From: Schauerella fraxinea
GTDB lineage: Bacteria > Pseudomonadota > Gammaproteobacteria > Burkholderiales > Burkholderiaceae_B
NCBI GenBank assembly: GCA_030849945.1
Contig: JAVDKK010000005.1
Location: 333,068-397,067, forward strand
Reading direction: 5' to 3'
Length of the DNA: 64,000 nt
The notes beneath the pieces were generated by a model. That model ran no database searches. It was not told where the DNA came from and was given only the letters and a program-made list of their open reading frames with translations. This document shows, one piece after another, positions 61,803-64,000 of the stretch. How positions within the stretch are numbered: the stretch's first letter is position 1; the number at the start of each line of letters is the position of its first letter. A program made the translations under genes and the position numbers.

Positions 61803-63311
61803 ATGAAATTTCCTCTCTGCGCACTTTCTGTCGCCCTGTCGCTGTCGCTTGGCGCCGGCGCCGTCTTCGCCCAGCAAGCACCGGTTCGTGACGAATTTTT
61901 TTGGCTCGGCGAAATCAACAAAGCCACCGCGGTGATCAATACCGAAGAAGGCCTGCTGGACAAATCGATGGCGCCTCGCGTGGCCGCCGGCGTCGCAAAA
62001 GTCATCAAGGACGGCAACCAGACTGGCGGCAAGCGCCCCTCGACCGTCATCACCTTTGAACCGCTCATGATCGACGCCGCCGGCGAAGACGTCACATTGC
62101 TGCATGCCGGCCGCTCCAGTCAGGACATGCACGCCACCTACCGGTCGGCGATTTTGCGTGACGACTTGTTGAGCTTGGCCGAACAACTCAATGCCACCTC
62201 TACGACCCTTGTTAACCTCGCCGACAAACACGCCGGCACCATCGTTCCCAACTACACCAATGGCGTTGCCGCACAACCCAATAGCTACGGGCACTACCTG
62301 CTCGGCTTCGCCGCAGCGCTCGACCGCGATGCGCAACGCATTCGCGAAGCCTATGTGCGCGTAGACCGTTCCTCGATGGGAACCACCGTGTTGAACGGCA
62401 CCAGCTGGCCGCTCAACCGCACGCGGATGGCCAACTATCTGGGCTTTGCCGCTATCGTGGACAATGCCTACGACGCATCGCAGATCTCCTCCGTGGACGA
62501 GCCCGTGGAAGCCGGCGCCATTGTCACCAGCGTTGCCTTGCACACCGGGAGCTTCGTACAAGACGTGATGACGCAGTACGCGCAATCGCGTCCCTGGATC
62601 TTGCTGCAGGAAGGCGGCGGCAACACCTACGTTTCCAGCGCCATGCCGCAGAAGCGCAACCCTGGTTTGCTCAATCGCACCCGCAGCGATGCTTCGACCG
62701 CCATCTCATTGGCACAAGGCGTGGTCTTTCAAGCGCACAACATCACGCCTGGAATGAGCGACCCGAAGGAAGTGAAAGACAACACCGCCATGGTGAAGAG
62801 TGGCATCAAAGCACTGAAGGGCTGGAACACGGTCCTGACGCAAATGGTGATCAGCCCGGATCGCGCACTTGAAGAGCTGAACAGCGACTGGACGGCATCG
62901 CAAGAACTCGCTGACGTCCTGATGCGGAAATACAAGTTGCCCTTCCGCGTTGGCCATCACTTCGCATCCAAGGTTGTCGACTACGCCAAGCAAAACGACA
63001 TCAAACCCTTGGACTTCCCCTACGCCGAAGCCAAACGCATCTATGCGGAAACGGTCAAAGATTCGCCCTACACCGGCGAGCTGCCCATGAGCGAACAAGA
63101 GTTTCGCGCCACCCTCGATCCAATCGCCATCATCAAAAATCGCGCATCGGTCGGCGGCCCGCAGCCTGCCGAAATGGATCGCATGCTGAAGATCGCCAAG
63201 CAAAACATTGCCGATCAAGACGCCTGGATCAAGGCCAAGCGCTCAAAGATCAACGACTCGCTCAAGCAGCTCGATGCCGATTTCGAAAAGCTGGTCTCAA
63301 CTGCTAAATAA
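61803..63311 (+). CDS. Exported argininosuccinate-lyase-like enzyme
   Basis: 502 residues. The signal peptide is FPLCALSVALSLSLGAGAVFA, with cleavage expected after Ala23. The rest follows the argininosuccinate lyase fold: LLHAGRSSQDMHATYRSAIL (the GRSRND region), YGHYLLGFAAALDRDAQRI, and the superfamily signature SSAMPQKRNP (278-287) with its flexible-loop Ser. The usual YTH of the family is YTN (151-153). A periplasmic location is unexpected for this superfamily, whose members release fumarate. Related N-succinyl lyases act on compounds such as EDDS. Downstream of dctBD, it could feed fumarate to DctA. The substrate is unknown. Confidence 0.85.
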   Translation: MKFPLCALSVALSLSLGAGAVFAQQAPVRDEFFWLGEINKATAVINTEEGLLDKSMAPRVAAGVAKVIKDGNQTGGKRPSTVITFEPLMIDAAGEDVTLLHAGRSSQDMHATYRSAILRDDLLSLAEQLNATSTTLVNLADKHAGTIVPNYTNGVAAQPNSYGHYLLGFAAALDRDAQRIREAYVRVDRSSMGTTVLNGTSWPLNRTRMANYLGFAAIVDNAYDASQISSVDEPVEAGAIVTSVALHTGSFVQDVMTQYAQSRPWILLQEGGGNTYVSSAMPQKRNPGLLNRTRSDASTAISLAQGVVFQAHNITPGMSDPKEVKDNTAMVKSGIKALKGWNTVLTQMVISPDRALEELNSDWTASQELADVLMRKYKLPFRVGHHFASKVVDYAKQNDIKPLDFPYAEAKRIYAETVKDSPYTGELPMSEQEFRATLDPIAIIKNRASVGGPQPAEMDRMLKIAKQNIADQDAWIKAKRSKINDSLKQLDADFEKLVSTAK

Positions 63312-63402
63312 CGCAAGCGACGTATCGAGTGGAGGTTCGCTCACACCCGCTGACCGGATCATTTGAATCGTGTGTATAGCGAATCCGTAGCCATTGTTCG
63401 AC

Positions 63403-63432
63403 AAAAGCCATCCCTTAATACGGATGGCTTTT
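63403..63432 (+). terminator. Terminator after the exported lyase
   Basis: AAAAGCCATCC and GGATGGCTTTT pair around a loop CTTAATAC, followed by TTGTTTTTT. Confidence 0.9.
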
Positions 63433-64000
63433 TGTTTTTTGGATGTGTATGTCGTGCCGCAGTGCGATTATTCGGCGACCGCCGAATTTCGCTGGCGCTC
63501 CATGCGGAGCGTTGAACTACACCGGCGTGGCGGTGTACTCGAATTATTGGTTGTGTAACTTGCCCAACGTGCCTACGTACCAGGTCCGTGACCATCAACG
63601 GCTGCAGCGTGCAGACGGATAGCTCTAAGCAAACGTGCCTACAACGCCAAGTCTGAGGGACTGCCGCATTATGTGCGCATCTAACCAGGACGGTGCGCAC
63701 GCTAGATCGCACCGTGTGCGCGTCAAAGTCGATCGTGCGTATCAAGTGGGCACGGACTTATGCGCTTTGCTCAAACATCCATTGAGGCCTAATTGCTCAA
63801 GCGCAGGTATAGGCGCGCGCGCTTTACCGTTCGACCATTAAAAGCGCCGTGACGCATTGGTGAGAACCAGGCACAGCTTCGAGGATGCGTTGCGCTCACC
63901 AATGCACCTCGCTCATCACCGCCTTTCGATTTCCCAATGGCAAAACCCCGCTGGATTGCTCCAGCGGGGTTTTGGGAATAAAAGCCTGACGATGACCTAC
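63433..64000. other. Gene-free end of window with hairpins
   Basis: No supported reading frame in 568 bp. A perfect 8-bp hairpin lies at 63690-63715 (ACGGTGCG/CGCACCGT), in a region with several GTGCGC motifs. A terminator-like hairpin at 63942-63973 has no gene before it on the plus strand within the window. A small RNA is conceivable, or the hairpin belongs to a minus-strand gene beyond the edge. Confidence 0.5.
63942..63973. terminator. Strong hairpin near window end
   Basis: AAAACCCCGCTGG and CCAGCGGGGTTTT form a perfect 13-bp stem around ATTGCT. It has short T/A runs on both sides and may be bidirectional. Confidence 0.8.

Noticed and set aside
63359..63745. 128-codon minus-strand frame at the end
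   Set aside because: Crosses the lyase terminator, is rich in Arg, His, Val and Cys, and has no recognisable features.

Overview
The window is a piece of a betaproteobacterial chromosome. The best fit is a Burkholderiales member close to the Alcaligenaceae (Bordetella/Achromobacter/Pusillimonas-like). That placement rests on protein character and gene neighbourhoods: a Bug-type solute receptor next to a LysR regulator, a YRHPDTGETWSG-type H-NS, glcDEF beside a D-lactate dehydrogenase, aroG and tldD, and purD-hemF-nadD-rsfS-rlmH-maf. It is an inference from reading; no database search was run.

Layout. 1-7.6 kb: the 3' end of rpoN (sigma-54), small secreted or envelope proteins, a cardiolipin-synthase-like lipoprotein with three stress-type genes, and the ergothioneine pair egtD-egtB. 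7.67-11.74 kb: a decayed integrative mini-element of about 4 kb inserted in the 3' half of a tRNA-Met(CAU) gene. It has a tyrosine integrase, a DUF4224/excisionase-like partner frameshifted at an A7 run, an SOS box in front of a small gene and a truncated SRAP gene, and att repeats that extend beyond the usual core. 11.9-20 kb: a receiver/histidine-kinase pair, initiator tRNA, an AI-2E family permease, a GAF-PAS-GGDEF-EAL protein, a 20-21 bp tandem repeat and a cold-shock gene with a long leader. 20-35 kb: purB, a glutathione transferase, mnmA, a LysR regulator with a divergent Bug receptor and N-formylglutamate amidohydrolase, glcDEF, a D-lactate dehydrogenase, aroG and tldD. 35-51 kb: a 1-kb gene-free stretch leading to an H-NS gene, a DUF4136 lipoprotein, pepN, fbp, a quinone oxidoreductase, two EamA permeases, and a MarR-controlled NodT-EmrA-EmrB efflux operon. 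51-64 kb: a HerA-like ATPase, yebC, purD, hemF, nadD, rsfS, rlmH, maf, the dctA / dctB-dctD dicarboxylate system, and an exported argininosuccinate-lyase-like enzyme.

Regulatory highlights. aroG is preceded by a 27-codon leader peptide carrying the run FYFYFYGF, followed by an intrinsic terminator whose 5' arm can also pair with the leader. This is the layout of a Phe/Tyr transcription attenuator. dctA has a near-consensus sigma-54 promoter, a perfect IHF consensus and two palindromes 30 bp apart that would be enhancer sites for DctD. The sigma-54 gene itself lies at the start of the window. The MarR-efflux locus carries the same CTGCC-N2-GGCAG palindrome in both of its promoter regions. Downstream of dctBD is a secreted lyase of the fumarate-releasing superfamily. 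Periplasmic fumarate release feeding DctA is a plausible but untested link.

Several intergenic regions carry short degenerate tandem arrays (17, 20, 20-21 and 21-22 bp units) with no transposase nearby. Start codons were moved inward from the longest frame wherever a Shine-Dalgarno sequence, signal peptide or family length argued for it.
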